Shown here piece after piece: positions 1 through 6,749 of a stretch of DNA of 13,253 nucleotides. The stretch's first letter is position 1. Each line of letters begins with the position of its first letter. The stretch covers positions 1 to 13,253 of the forward strand of contig CAZHEV010000027.1 in the NCBI GenBank assembly GCA_964531335.1. The letters are read 5' to 3'. Both the position numbers and the translations under genes were made by a program. The DNA comes from CAZHEV01 sp964531335 [NCBI: uncultured bacterium]. Lineage in GTDB: Bacteria > Eisenbacteria > RBG-16-71-46 > CAZHEV01. Below the pieces are notes generated by a model that ran no database searches, was not told the DNA's origin, and worked only from the letters and a program-made list of their open reading frames with translations.

Positions 1-354
1 GCCAACATTGCCTTGTTAGCCGGCTTCTTACTGAATCCGTTGGTCAACCGAGTGACGCCGAATCTGCATCCTTACCGTCAGGTTGTGCCGCTCGACATAG
101 GATGTGGACACCCTCTTGGGATCGGGCCTGCCTTGAATCCACTTGGGAATGACCTCTGCGACTTCTGGTGGGGCATATCTTCCCGGCCCTGGATTCTGAG
201 ACTTGTAGACCTTCGTGAGCGTGCCATAGTCAGCAGCGCTGCCCCAAGCCTTATTAACCGCTTGAGGATAGGCCGTGAACGCATCCGTGGTAAGCTGAAG
301 CCGCCCCGGCGGCCTGCGAAAACTTACCCATCCGAAGCGCCCCTTCTGGGCCAA
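1..354 (-). pseudogene. Broken IS1-type transposase (C-terminal catalytic part)
   Basis: The minus strand encodes the C-terminal half of an IS1-family-like DDE transposase. Visible hallmarks are the strand with catalytic Asp (LQLTTDAF), a DYGTLTKVY segment, and the catalytic Glu in SYVERHNLT followed by VRMQIRR. After RRR the frame is broken. The open frame ends at a TAA at about position 30, but shifting frame at positions 56-60 restores the family ending TRLTNGFSKKPANKAM down to base 1, as expected from a two-base deletion. The N-terminal helix-turn-helix and the first catalytic Asp are absent. The KGRFGW near the beginning resembles a motif that lies some 30 or more residues upstream of TTD in intact relatives, so an internal deletion is likely (inference). 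It is not expected to be active. The element continues beyond the left edge, and no terminal inverted repeats are visible. Confidence 0.8.
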
Positions 355-719
355 TAGGCCCCACCGCCCGCACCGCCGTCTCCGGCGAGGTTAATCAATC
401 CCTCTAAAACAAGCACTTACAGGCGCCGATCCCCGGACCGGCGAGGCACAGAACTTGCGCTTTGCTTGTATTGAGCGTTGGGCTCACCATGTCGCGATTC
501 CAAGGCTTCGCGGTTGTCCCTCAACCGAACAGCGGTGGTGATGCACGACGCGTAAACACAGCACCGGTCCCGAAGGCGCCGGCGTGGTCACAATCGCACC
601 TCCTGTGGATTTCGCCGGTGCCGGCCGATTGAGAGCAGGCCGAGCCGGGACGCCGAGGAAGGGCCGTCCGGCGGAGCTTGTCAGCAGATAGAGGAATGGT
701 TCGGGAAAGGGGGTGGGGC
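355..719. other. Gene-free stretch before the TPR gene
   Basis: This is about 365 bases between the transposase remnant and the TPR gene. I looked on both strands and found no protein with recognisable features; only very short open frames occur. No convincing sigma70 promoter pair could be placed on the plus strand, and no tRNA or strong stem-loop stands out. Part of it may be decayed insertion-element DNA, since the neighbouring transposase has no N-terminal half. Confidence 0.5.
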
Positions 720-2009
720 ATGCGCGGGCGCCTCGCAGGAAAAACCAAGTCGACTATCGAGGTCACCGCGGAACACCTCCGCCGCGCGGGGATGAGAAGC
801 CTCGGCACGATCTCGAAGGAGATCGAGGCGATGGTGAAAACGCTCGAGCGGGTGGTCGCAAAATCGGACCTGGACAAGAGCGACCGGTCGGGCTGGGCGC
901 GCGATGATATTGAAAGCGCGTTGGACCAGGTGCTGACCTCCATCGCTAGAGTCACCCCCGAGGAGCTGGGAGGCTGCCGGAAGCAGGACCTGTTCCTGAA
1001 CATAGGCGCCTTCTATGAGTCTATGGGCATGACGGAAAACGCTTTCGACTGCTACCTCGGCTCGCTGACCACCTCGAGGAGAGAGATAACCCCGCACGAC
1101 AAGGCCTCGATAGAGCTCAAGGTGGGGAGGATATTGTGCGGGCAGGCCGATTGGCCCGCCGCGGAGCGCTACCTCGGCTCCGCTCTGGAGACGTACAAGG
1201 AGGCCGGGAGCAAGACGGGCGCCATCAGGGCGCTGACGCTACTGGGCAAGGTGTACTACCAGCAGGGCAAGCATTACGCGGCCAGAAAGAAGATAGACGA
1301 GGGCGTAACCCTGGCAAAGGAAATAGGAGACCGCAAATCGGCGGCCGACCTTTGCAATATCATGGGCCTGGTTTACTCTCTGGCGGGCGAGCACGGCAAC
1401 AGCCTGTGCAGCTTCCAGGACGCCCTGATCTCCTATCAACGGATCTATGACTTCAGGGGCGTAGCCGAGGTTTACCACAACATCGCCCGGGTCCACATCA
1501 GGCAGCGCAGGATAACCGAGGCCGCCTCTTCCTGCGACAAGAGCCTGATCATGTGCGAGCAGACCTCCAACTTCTCGTTGCTTCCCTTCGTGCTGCTCAC
1601 CAAGGCGGAGATCGCATGGGAGAACGAGGACTACATAGCGTGCGCCTCGTTCTGCAGAAAAGGCATGGAGATGGTCGCCGGATGGGGAGGCCCGCTGGTA
1701 CTGGCCAAGGTCAACAGGATACTCGGAGACCTCATCGCCCGCGCCATGAGCTTCGATTACGCGGAGCCGTTCTACGAGCACGGCGGCGAGATCTACGCGG
1801 AGCACCATATAAGGGCCGGGGAGGCCTGGGTCCATATGGCCTCCGCCAGAAGCCTCGAGGAAGAGGGCCTGACCTCCCGGTGCATCAAACATCTCGAAGC
1901 GGCGCTTGCGATCTACCGGGAGATCGAGCTCGATAAGGACGCCGCCTCCGTGGCGTCGAAAATAGCGGCACTCAAGGAGCTGACTCCCACTATTAGACAC
2001 ACCGCCTAA
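720..2009 (+). CDS. Tetratricopeptide (TPR) repeat protein, function unknown
   Basis: Soluble protein of about 429 residues made of consecutive 40-residue TPR-like helical hairpins of the long type seen in regulatory TPR proteins. After a charged N-terminal segment of about 85 residues, repeats can be followed to near residue 415. Examples are AIRALTLLGKVYYQQGKHYAA, then DLCNIMGLVYSLAGEHGNSL, then EVYHNIARVHIRQRRITEAA, and a last one with CIKHLEAALAIYREI. There is no signal peptide, membrane segment or catalytic domain, so a role as a protein-binding scaffold is the most one can infer. I chose the ATG at 720 because a purine-rich GGGAAAGGGGGTGGGG tract precedes it. The same frame is open from a TTG at 678 and an ATG at 696. 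The gene stands alone on its strand, its stop codon lies inside a 13-bp tandem repeat, and it has an unusually high number of cysteines for a cytoplasmic TPR protein. Confidence 0.85.
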   Translation: MRGRLAGKTKSTIEVTAEHLRRAGMRSLGTISKEIEAMVKTLERVVAKSDLDKSDRSGWARDDIESALDQVLTSIARVTPEELGGCRKQDLFLNIGAFYESMGMTENAFDCYLGSLTTSRREITPHDKASIELKVGRILCGQADWPAAERYLGSALETYKEAGSKTGAIRALTLLGKVYYQQGKHYAARKKIDEGVTLAKEIGDRKSAADLCNIMGLVYSLAGEHGNSLCSFQDALISYQRIYDFRGVAEVYHNIARVHIRQRRITEAASSCDKSLIMCEQTSNFSLLPFVLLTKAEIAWENEDYIACASFCRKGMEMVAGWGGPLVLAKVNRILGDLIARAMSFDYAEPFYEHGGEIYAEHHIRAGEAWVHMASARSLEEEGLTSRCIKHLEAALAIYREIELDKDAASVASKIAALKELTPTIRHTA

Positions 2010-2046
2010 ACACATCGCCCAGACACACCGTCCAGACACACCGTCC
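1995..2046. repeat. Four-copy 13-bp tandem repeat across the TPR stop codon
   Basis: Four consecutive 13-base units are seen: AGACACACCGCCT (1995-2007), AAACACATCGCCC (2008-2020), AGACACACCGTCC (2021-2033) and AGACACACCGTCC (2034-2046). The last two are identical. The first unit codes the protein's C-terminal end, and the TAA stop (2007-2009) forms across the junction of units 1 and 2, where both differ from the other copies. As 13 is not a multiple of three, changes in copy number would shift frame. Confidence 0.85.
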
Positions 2047-2148
2047 CGCTATCAACCTGAGGGCACTTCCGCTCGCCGCCTCGAAAGGTACCGTACCCCC
2101 CCCGGCCATGGCTCGTCACGACGTCCCCGGGTACGCGCCCCGCGCCGC

Positions 2149-2177
2149 TTGACCGGCCCCTGCGGGGCGTATACCAT
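2149..2177 (+). promoter_or_regulatory. Possible sigma70 promoter for the thiamine-binding gene
   Basis: TTGACC (2149-2154) and TACCAT (2172-2177) are separated by 17 bases and lie about 50 bases before the ATG at 2227. The -35 matches consensus at five of six positions and the -10 at four of six. The spacer contains a perfect small inverted repeat, GCCCC-TGC-GGGGC (2156-2168), which could be an operator or chance in GC-rich DNA. Confidence 0.4.
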
Positions 2178-2226
2178 TGTCGACACGACAAAACCACTTT
2201 CCGCCACATTTTAGGAGGTGACGATC

Positions 2227-2535
2227 ATGGTGATGCTGGAGTTCAGCATCTTTCCAATCGACAAAGGCGAGAGCCTGAGCGCTTACGTGTCGCGGTGCCT
2301 TGATATAGTGGATGACAGCGGCGTTGCCTACAAGACCAACCCCATGGGAACCGTTCTCGAGGGAGACTGGGACCAGGTGTTCGACGTGGTCAAGCAGTGC
2401 TACGAGGAACTCAGCAAGGACTGCAACCGGATCGAGATAGCCATCAAGGTCGACGCCAGGAAGGAAAGGACGGGCGGGCTCGAAGGGAAAGTGAAGTCCC
2501 TGGAGGGCAGGCTCGGCCGCGAGCTGAAAAAGTAG
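2227..2535 (+). CDS. MTH1187/YkoF-family thiamine-binding protein
   Basis: Small cytoplasmic protein of 102 residues, the usual length for the MTH1187 (COG0011, formerly DUF77) family, whose ferredoxin-like fold binds thiamine or related hydroxymethylpyrimidine compounds. The pattern fits: a first strand MLEFSIFPID, then ESLSAYVSRCLDIVDDSGVAY, then the family-typical NPMGTVLEGDWDQVF, and a helix before IEIAIKVDAR. The last 20 or so residues are a charged helical tail. The start is the ATG at 2227, eight bases after a perfect AGGAGGTG (2213-2220). A GTG at 2218 overlaps that ribosome site and is unlikely to be used. No thiamine-biosynthesis or transport gene is adjacent, so whether it buffers thiamine, supports transport or does something else cannot be decided. 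It runs convergently into the ABC permease gene. Confidence 0.85.
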   Translation: MVMLEFSIFPIDKGESLSAYVSRCLDIVDDSGVAYKTNPMGTVLEGDWDQVFDVVKQCYEELSKDCNRIEIAIKVDARKERTGGLEGKVKSLEGRLGRELKK

Positions 2536-2549
2536 GTCCTTCGCCCGGA

Positions 2550-2593
2550 GCGGCCCGTCGATTCCGCCGGCCGGCGGGCAGGCGGAGGGCCGC
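2550..2593. terminator. Two-tier stem-loop between convergent genes
   Basis: The 76-base gap between the thiamine-binding gene and the convergent permease gene holds a nested inverted repeat. Outer arms GCGGCCC (2550-2556) and GGGCCGC (2587-2593) enclose a perfect 14-base palindrome CCGCCGGCCGGCGG (2564-2577). Being symmetrical, it could end transcription from both sides. There is no clear T-tract, so this is inferred from position and structure. Confidence 0.45.
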
Positions 2594-2611
2594 GCTGCCG
2601 ATGAGGCCGGA

Positions 2612-3502
2612 TCAGCCCCTGAGCCTGGGATCGAGCGCGTCGCGCAGGCCGTCCCCCAGCAGATTGAAGCAGATCACGGTGACCACGATCGCCAGTCCGG
2701 GAAACGTGGATATCCACCAGGCGTCCAGCAGGACGCCCCTTCCGTCGTCTATGATGCTTCCCCAGCTCGGCGTGGGAGGTTGAACGCCGAGCCCCAGAAA
2801 GCTCAACCCGGCCTCCAGCAGTATCGTGTTCCCTATGCCCAGCGTGGCCGACACGATTATCGGAGCCATGGTGTTGGGCAGCAGGTGAAAGACGAGTATG
2901 CGCCAGCCCTTCATGCCCAGCGCCTTGACCGCGTGCACGAACTCCTGCTCCCTGAGCGCCAGCACCTGTCCCCTCACGATCCTGGACGTACCCATCCAGC
3001 CCGTCGCCCCCAGCACGGCCACAAGCAGGAATATCGAAGGCGTAAACAGCGCCACCACCGTTATCACCAGGACCAGCCGTGGAAAGGAGAGAAACACGTC
3101 CACGAAGCGCATGATCACGTAGTCGGCCTTGCCCCCGAGATATCCCGAAACGGCGCCCACCAGGGAGCCCAAGGTCACGGATATTCCAACCGCCACGAAC
3201 CCTATGAACAGCGAGATCCTCGCCCCGTAGATCACCCTGCTGAAGACGTCGCGGCCGAACTTGTCCGTCCCCATCGGATGCTCCGGGGAGGGAGGAAGGT
3301 ATCTGGTCTCGACTACGTTCTCCTGCGCGTTGGGATCGTAGGGGGCTACAACCGGCGCGAGAATCGCCACCAGGTACAGCACCGCCATCAGTCCGAGCCC
3401 CAGCACGGCCATCCTGTTCTTCCTGAACTGGCCGGCGGCCACCGCCCAGGGAGAGACCCGGCCGCGCTCCAAGGCGGCCGTTATGAGGCGGACGTCAGTC
3501 AT
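2612..3502 (-). CDS. ABC transporter permease, DppC/OppC type
   Basis: Inner-membrane permease of 296 residues, the normal length for the DppC/OppC half of peptide/nickel importers. An N-terminal cytoplasmic segment leads to the first membrane helix (about residues 32-53), followed by the family signature HPMGTDKFGRDVFSR (75-89) and further hydrophobic helices. The cytoplasmic EAA loop that docks on the ATPase is at about 188-210 (EFVHAVKALGMKGWRIL then HLLPN). The C-terminal motif is GDGLRDALDPRLRG. The ATG at 3502 overlaps the last eight bases of the upstream permease gene and has only a weak ribosome site, so translation is probably coupled. It is the last gene of the binding-protein/permease operon. 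The partner ATPases (DppD/DppF type) are not in this window. The true substrate cannot be told from the sequence. Confidence 0.93.
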   Translation of the reverse strand: MTDVRLITAALERGRVSPWAVAAGQFRKNRMAVLGLGLMAVLYLVAILAPVVAPYDPNAQENVVETRYLPPSPEHPMGTDKFGRDVFSRVIYGARISLFIGFVAVGISVTLGSLVGAVSGYLGGKADYVIMRFVDVFLSFPRLVLVITVVALFTPSIFLLVAVLGATGWMGTSRIVRGQVLALREQEFVHAVKALGMKGWRILVFHLLPNTMAPIIVSATLGIGNTILLEAGLSFLGLGVQPPTPSWGSIIDDGRGVLLDAWWISTFPGLAIVVTVICFNLLGDGLRDALDPRLRG

Positions 3503-4460
3503 ATCTGATTCTCGGATCTACCAGGCAGTAGATGATATCGGCGACCAGGTTGCCCAGGACGACCGTGCCGGCGAATATGAACGTGTTGGCCATGATAAGG
3601 GGATAGTCCCTCTGGAAAATGGCCGTGACTATCACCCTTCCCATCCCGGGCCAGGCGAAGATCGTCTCGATCAGCACGGCCCCGCTGAACAGGAACGGCA
3701 GGTAGAGACCGAACAGCGTGACCACCGTTATCAAGGCGTTCCTCAAAGCGTGCTTGAAAACTACCGACCGCTCGCTGAGGCCCTTCGAGCGAGCCGTCCT
3801 GATGTAATCCTGCCTGATGACCTCGAGCATGCTGCCCCTGGTGTAGCGCGCCACCCCCGCGGCGCCCCCCAGGCCCAGGGCGACGGCGGGGAGCGCGAGA
3901 TGGGCCAGCCTGTCCGCGATCTTGCCCGCCCGGCCCATCTGGTCGTAGTCGATGCCGGCCGCGAGCGAGGACGGGAACAGGCCCAGCTTGTAGGAGAAGA
4001 TAAGGAGCAACATGAGCCCGAACCAGAAGGAGGGCATCGAATAGAAGAAGAAAGTCAGGAAAGTGAGCACGTTGTCCGTCGCCGTGTACTGCCTGACGGC
4101 AGAGACCACCCCGACGATGATCCCGATCGCGAATATCACGACCACCGCGGCGAAGGAAAGCAAAGCCGTGTTCCAGAAGCTGTCCTTGATCACGTCTATT
4201 ACGGGCCTGTGCAGCCCGAGCGAGTAGCCGAAGTCACCTTTGATAAAGCTGCCCAGCCACTTGAAGTACTGAACGTAGAGCGGCTGGTCGAGCCCGAGGT
4301 TATGCCTCATCAGCTCGATCACCTCGGGGTCGATATCCGGACTGAAGTACCTCGTGGTGGGGTCGCCAGGCGCCAGGTGGAGCAGGAAGAAGAGGACGGT
4401 GAGAATACCGAGCAGGAGCGGAACCGTCAGAAGGATGCGTCTTACTATGTAAGTTATCAT
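3495..4460 (-). CDS. ABC transporter permease, DppB/OppB type
   Basis: Inner-membrane permease of 321 residues that pairs with the downstream DppC-like subunit. It begins with the family-typical MITYIVRRILLTVPLLLGI, a single helix followed by LHLAPGDPT, and a periplasmic segment with HNLGLDQPLYVQY. It then has the five-helix transport core. The EAA loop lies at about 219-240 (YIRTARSKGLSER then HALRNAL), and the protein ends with VDPRIRYD. The ATG at 4460 has a modest GGAAG ribosome site close to it. The gap to the upstream binding-protein gene is 154 bases and full of stem-loops. The stop overlaps the next start by eight bases. Family assignment is clear. Substrate (oligopeptide, dipeptide, nickel or sugar) remains open. 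Confidence 0.94.
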   Translation of the reverse strand: MITYIVRRILLTVPLLLGILTVLFFLLHLAPGDPTTRYFSPDIDPEVIELMRHNLGLDQPLYVQYFKWLGSFIKGDFGYSLGLHRPVIDVIKDSFWNTALLSFAAVVVIFAIGIIVGVVSAVRQYTATDNVLTFLTFFFYSMPSFWFGLMLLLIFSYKLGLFPSSLAAGIDYDQMGRAGKIADRLAHLALPAVALGLGGAAGVARYTRGSMLEVIRQDYIRTARSKGLSERSVVFKHALRNALITVVTLFGLYLPFLFSGAVLIETIFAWPGMGRVIVTAIFQRDYPLIMANTFIFAGTVVLGNLVADIIYCLVDPRIRYD

Positions 4461-4492
4461 AGGCTTCCGGCCGCTTCCCTCGACTCCGCTAC

Positions 4493-4517
4493 GCGGCCGG
4501 CGATGGGCCCCGGCCGC
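4493..4517. repeat. Stem-loop 1 in the transporter operon gap
   Basis: GCGGCCGG (4493-4500) is the exact inverse complement of CCGGCCGC (4510-4517), giving an 8-bp GC stem with a 9-base loop. It lies just upstream of the DppB-like start in the transcript. Confidence 0.6.
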
Positions 4518-4548
4518 CGCGACCGCCTGCCCGCCGCGCCTGCCCGCC

Positions 4549-4578
4549 CGCCGGCCACCTGCGCCGAAAGGGCCGGCG
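4549..4578. repeat. Stem-loop 2 in the transporter operon gap
   Basis: CGCCGGCC (4549-4556) pairs perfectly with GGCCGGCG (4571-4578), an 8-bp GC stem with a 14-base loop, in the middle of the gap between the binding-protein and permease genes. Confidence 0.6.
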
Positions 4579-4595
4579 CATCCTCATCGCGCGGC

Positions 4596-4612
4596 GGCGC
4601 CGCGGCGGCGCC
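4596..4612. repeat. Stem-loop 3 directly after the binding-protein stop
   Basis: GGCGCC (4596-4601), a five-base loop, then GGCGCC again (4607-4612) form a 6-bp stem three bases past the binding-protein stop codon. Such structures after the first gene of a transporter operon often protect the upstream mRNA or reduce read-through; that role is inferred here. Confidence 0.5.
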
Positions 4613-4614
4613 CG

Positions 4615-6330
4615 TCAGTCGGCCTTTTTGCGATACTTGATCTCATCCGCGGGAACGTACCATTCGTCGAGATTATAATCCCAGCCATAGGTCGTCATGT
4701 GCACGTTCTTGAAACGCTTATGGAGGGCGTTCAGCTCGTCCAGGTTGAACAGAAAACAGTACGGCGCGTCCTCGAGAACTATCTGCTGCGCCTCCGCCCA
4801 CATCTTCCCGGCCTTGGACCTGTCCAGCTCCATCACCGCCGCGTCGATGAGCGAATCCACGGCGGCGTTGGAATAGGAGACGAAGTTGAACTTGCCGTCT
4901 ATGGATCTCGAGTGCCAGTGGCTGGTCATATCGGCCTTGATGCCGACGATCCATCCGGCCACGGCGGCCTCGAAGTTCTTGTCCTGCATCTCCTTCACGA
5001 ACGACGTCCACTCCATGGACCTGGCCTTGGCCTTGACGCCGATCTTCTCGAGCTTGCTCTGCACCATCACCGCTATGTCTTTCCTGAGCTGGTTGTTCTC
5101 GTTGGTCTTGAGCTCGAACTCGAACCTCTCCCCGTCCTTGTCCAGCCAGCCGTCGCCGTCCGAGTCGGTCCAGCCCTCCTCAGCCAGAATCCGCCTGGCC
5201 TCCTCCGGATCGTACGGCAGCGGCTCCAGGCTCTCGGCGTACGCCCAGAGCCAGCTCAGGAAGTGGCCGTTGACCGGCCTGGCCAGCCCGTAACACAGCG
5301 CGTCTATGATCTCCTGCCTGTCGATCGCCATGTTCAGAGCCCGGCGCACGTTCCTGTTCTCGAACAACGGGTGGGCGTTGTTCCATCCGATGAAATAGTA
5401 GGACCGGCTGGGGAACTTGTAGATCCTGAGGTCCGGGTTTTGGCTGAGCCGGTTGTAAGCCTGGGGCGGGAACTTGTGATACAGGTCGATCTCCCCCGTC
5501 TCCAACTGCATCAACAGGCTCGTGCGGTCCGGCACGATCTTGAACTTCACCTTGTCCAGATAAGGGCGGCCGAGGAAATAGTCCTCGTTCGCCTCCAGCT
5601 CTATGTTCTGCTGAGAGACCCATTTCTTGAACTTGAACGGGCCGTTGCCCACCGGATTCCTGTTGAAAGGCGCGTTCCTGAGCCGTCCGGGAGGTATGTG
5701 GCCCAGCAGGTGCTGGGGCAAGGGCCAATAGACGTTCGCGTCGGTCAACTGGTAGGGGTACACCTCCTTGAACGTCGTCACCACGGTGAAGGAGTCCGCC
5801 GCCGTGACCGACTCGATCTTGTCGAGCCATCTGATCGACGACCACGCCACCTCGTCGCTGCTGTAGATGCGGAAGGAGTATTCCACGTCGTAGGCGGTCA
5901 TCTTGACGCCGTCGTGCCAGTGGATGTCGTCCCTCAGGTGGAAGGTCAGAGTCTTTCTGTCGTCGGAGAACTCCCAGGACTCGGCGCCCCAGGGGGTGTA
6001 GCTCTCCATGTCCGGGCTGGTCTTGCACATGTAGATGAATATGTTGCCGTAGATCGCGGAGGCGTCGCCGGTGGAGGAGATGGCCGGATTCAGGGCGTCG
6101 GCGTCCGCCTCGAAGCCCACGACCAGGGTGCCGCCGTAATTTGGCTCGGAGGCCGGGGCCTCGGTTGCGGCGTCACCGCCGGCGCGATCGCCGGTCTGTG
6201 CGCGATCGGTCGTCTCCGCGCGATCGCCCGTCTCGGCGCGATCCGCGTCCCCGCCGCATCCGGGGATCGAAACGCACAGCGCGCAGGCGACAGCGAGGAC
6301 GATTGGAAGCAGTGAAGTCTTTTTGATCAT
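4615..6330 (-). CDS. Lipoprotein solute-binding protein, family 5 (peptide/nickel type)
   Basis: Extracytoplasmic binding protein of 571 residues that captures the solute for the two permeases encoded downstream. The ATG at 6330 is preceded by AAGGGGG at suitable distance and begins a lipoprotein signal (MIKKTSLLPIVLAVACAL...SIPGC; lipid-bearing Cys about residue 25), although the frame stays open far upstream. A hydrophilic linker with four six-residue repeats (DRAETG type) follows to about residue 58. Family 5 hallmarks then appear in order: NYGGTLVVGFEADADALNPA, TFHLRDDIHWHDGVKMTAYDVEYSF, NPVGNGPFKFKKW, RRALNMAIDRQEI, and a C-terminal domain with WTSFVKEMQDKNFEAAVAGW. Length is normal. It is the first gene of its operon and has its own promoter. 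Related proteins bind peptides, nickel-chelates or oligosaccharides; which applies here is not visible. Confidence 0.93.
   Translation of the reverse strand: MIKKTSLLPIVLAVACALCVSIPGCGGDADRAETGDRAETTDRAQTGDRAGGDAATEAPASEPNYGGTLVVGFEADADALNPAISSTGDASAIYGNIFIYMCKTSPDMESYTPWGAESWEFSDDRKTLTFHLRDDIHWHDGVKMTAYDVEYSFRIYSSDEVAWSSIRWLDKIESVTAADSFTVVTTFKEVYPYQLTDANVYWPLPQHLLGHIPPGRLRNAPFNRNPVGNGPFKFKKWVSQQNIELEANEDYFLGRPYLDKVKFKIVPDRTSLLMQLETGEIDLYHKFPPQAYNRLSQNPDLRIYKFPSRSYYFIGWNNAHPLFENRNVRRALNMAIDRQEIIDALCYGLARPVNGHFLSWLWAYAESLEPLPYDPEEARRILAEEGWTDSDGDGWLDKDGERFEFELKTNENNQLRKDIAVMVQSKLEKIGVKAKARSMEWTSFVKEMQDKNFEAAVAGWIVGIKADMTSHWHSRSIDGKFNFVSYSNAAVDSLIDAAVMELDRSKAGKMWAEAQQIVLEDAPYCFLFNLDELNALHKRFKNVHMTTYGWDYNLDEWYVPADEIKYRKKAD
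6172..6243 (-). repeat. Four 18-bp repeats coding the binding-protein linker
   Basis: On the minus strand four successive 18-base units (6243-6226, 6225-6208, 6207-6190, 6189-6172) encode DRAETG, DRAETT, DRAQTG and DRAGGD. They sit just after the lipoprotein cysteine and make a hydrophilic spacer between the membrane anchor and the folded binding domain. Confidence 0.8.
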
Positions 6331-6379
6331 CGCCGAACCCCCTTGGCGGTGGCGGGACCTCCCGGCGATCCCCTTTGAG

Positions 6380-6408
6380 ATAGTACTTATGGTCGATTGC
6401 CCAGTCAA
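6380..6408 (-). promoter_or_regulatory. Strong sigma70-type promoter of the ABC operon
   Basis: Read on the minus strand, TTGACT (6408-6403) and TACTAT (6385-6380) are separated by exactly 17 bases. The -35 matches five of six and the -10 four of six consensus bases. Transcription would start near 6373, giving a leader of about 43 bases before the binding-protein ATG at 6330. This is the best promoter seen in the window. Confidence 0.7.
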
Positions 6409-6749
6409 GGGGACCTGTGGCAAAATAGCGGGGTTAGCGGGACGGGACGCTCGGTCGCGGAAGAGTCCTGCGTCGGGTTCTCGACGGCGAGGCGGGCATA
6501 CGTCGGGCTCGGCGTCGATATTTCGACGGTGCGACCCGCCGCAAAGCAAAGCGGCGCGCGGCAGGAGAGACGGCGCCTCGACCCAGGCGGCCTGCCGCGA
6601 ATTCGGTGACAGGCGCCGTCGAGAGCCCATGTCGCAAGTCGTGCGGCCTTGCGCCCGGCGCACGACGCGATGGCCCGGAAACCGATGCCGCAGCACACGG
6701 CCCAACGCCGGCGACGGAACAACTGCTTCGAGATGCAAGGAGGTCACTG
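6409..6749. other. Gene-free region between divergent genes
   Basis: About 340 bases separate the ABC operon promoter from the divergent lipoprotein start. Frames open here on both strands look like GC-rich noise, with no recognisable motif. An imperfect plus-strand promoter (TTGCCC 6397-6402, CAAAAT 6421-6426, 18-base gap) overlaps the ABC promoter, but it would leave a leader of about 315 bases. A nested inverted repeat lies at 6571-6618. Confidence 0.45.
6571..6618. repeat. Inverted repeat in the leader of the lipoprotein gene
   Basis: CGGCGCCT (6571-6578) and AGGCGCCG (6611-6618) are perfect 8-base inverse complements 32 bases apart. Between them GCGG (6587-6590) and CCGC (6595-6598) can form a small inner stem. 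It could be leader RNA structure or an operator; no known riboswitch is recognised. Confidence 0.4.

Noticed and set aside
413-490. Minus-strand open frame of about 28 codons starting MVSPTLNTSK
   Set aside because: Too short, no clear ribosome site and no recognisable motif; it may be decayed insertion-element DNA.
2047-2217. Possible TPP riboswitch before the thiamine-binding gene, because of CAACCTGAGGGC near 2055
   Set aside because: Only a few bases resemble the conserved core; the paired CTGAGA and GAACCTGA elements with surrounding helices are absent.
3483-4640. Long plus-strand open frames opposite the permeases, ino1 and nuo genes
   Set aside because: They are Arg/His/Gln-rich mirror frames of highly recognisable minus-strand genes, caused by GC-biased third positions.
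6181-6243. Repeated GCGATCGC-like octamers resembling the cyanobacterial HIP1 motif
   Set aside because: They arise from the repeated Asp-Arg codons of the linker and do not recur elsewhere in the window.
6606-6749. Longer N-terminus for the beta-sandwich lipoprotein
   Set aside because: It would bury the signal peptide; AAGGAGGT lies just before the ATG at 6750.
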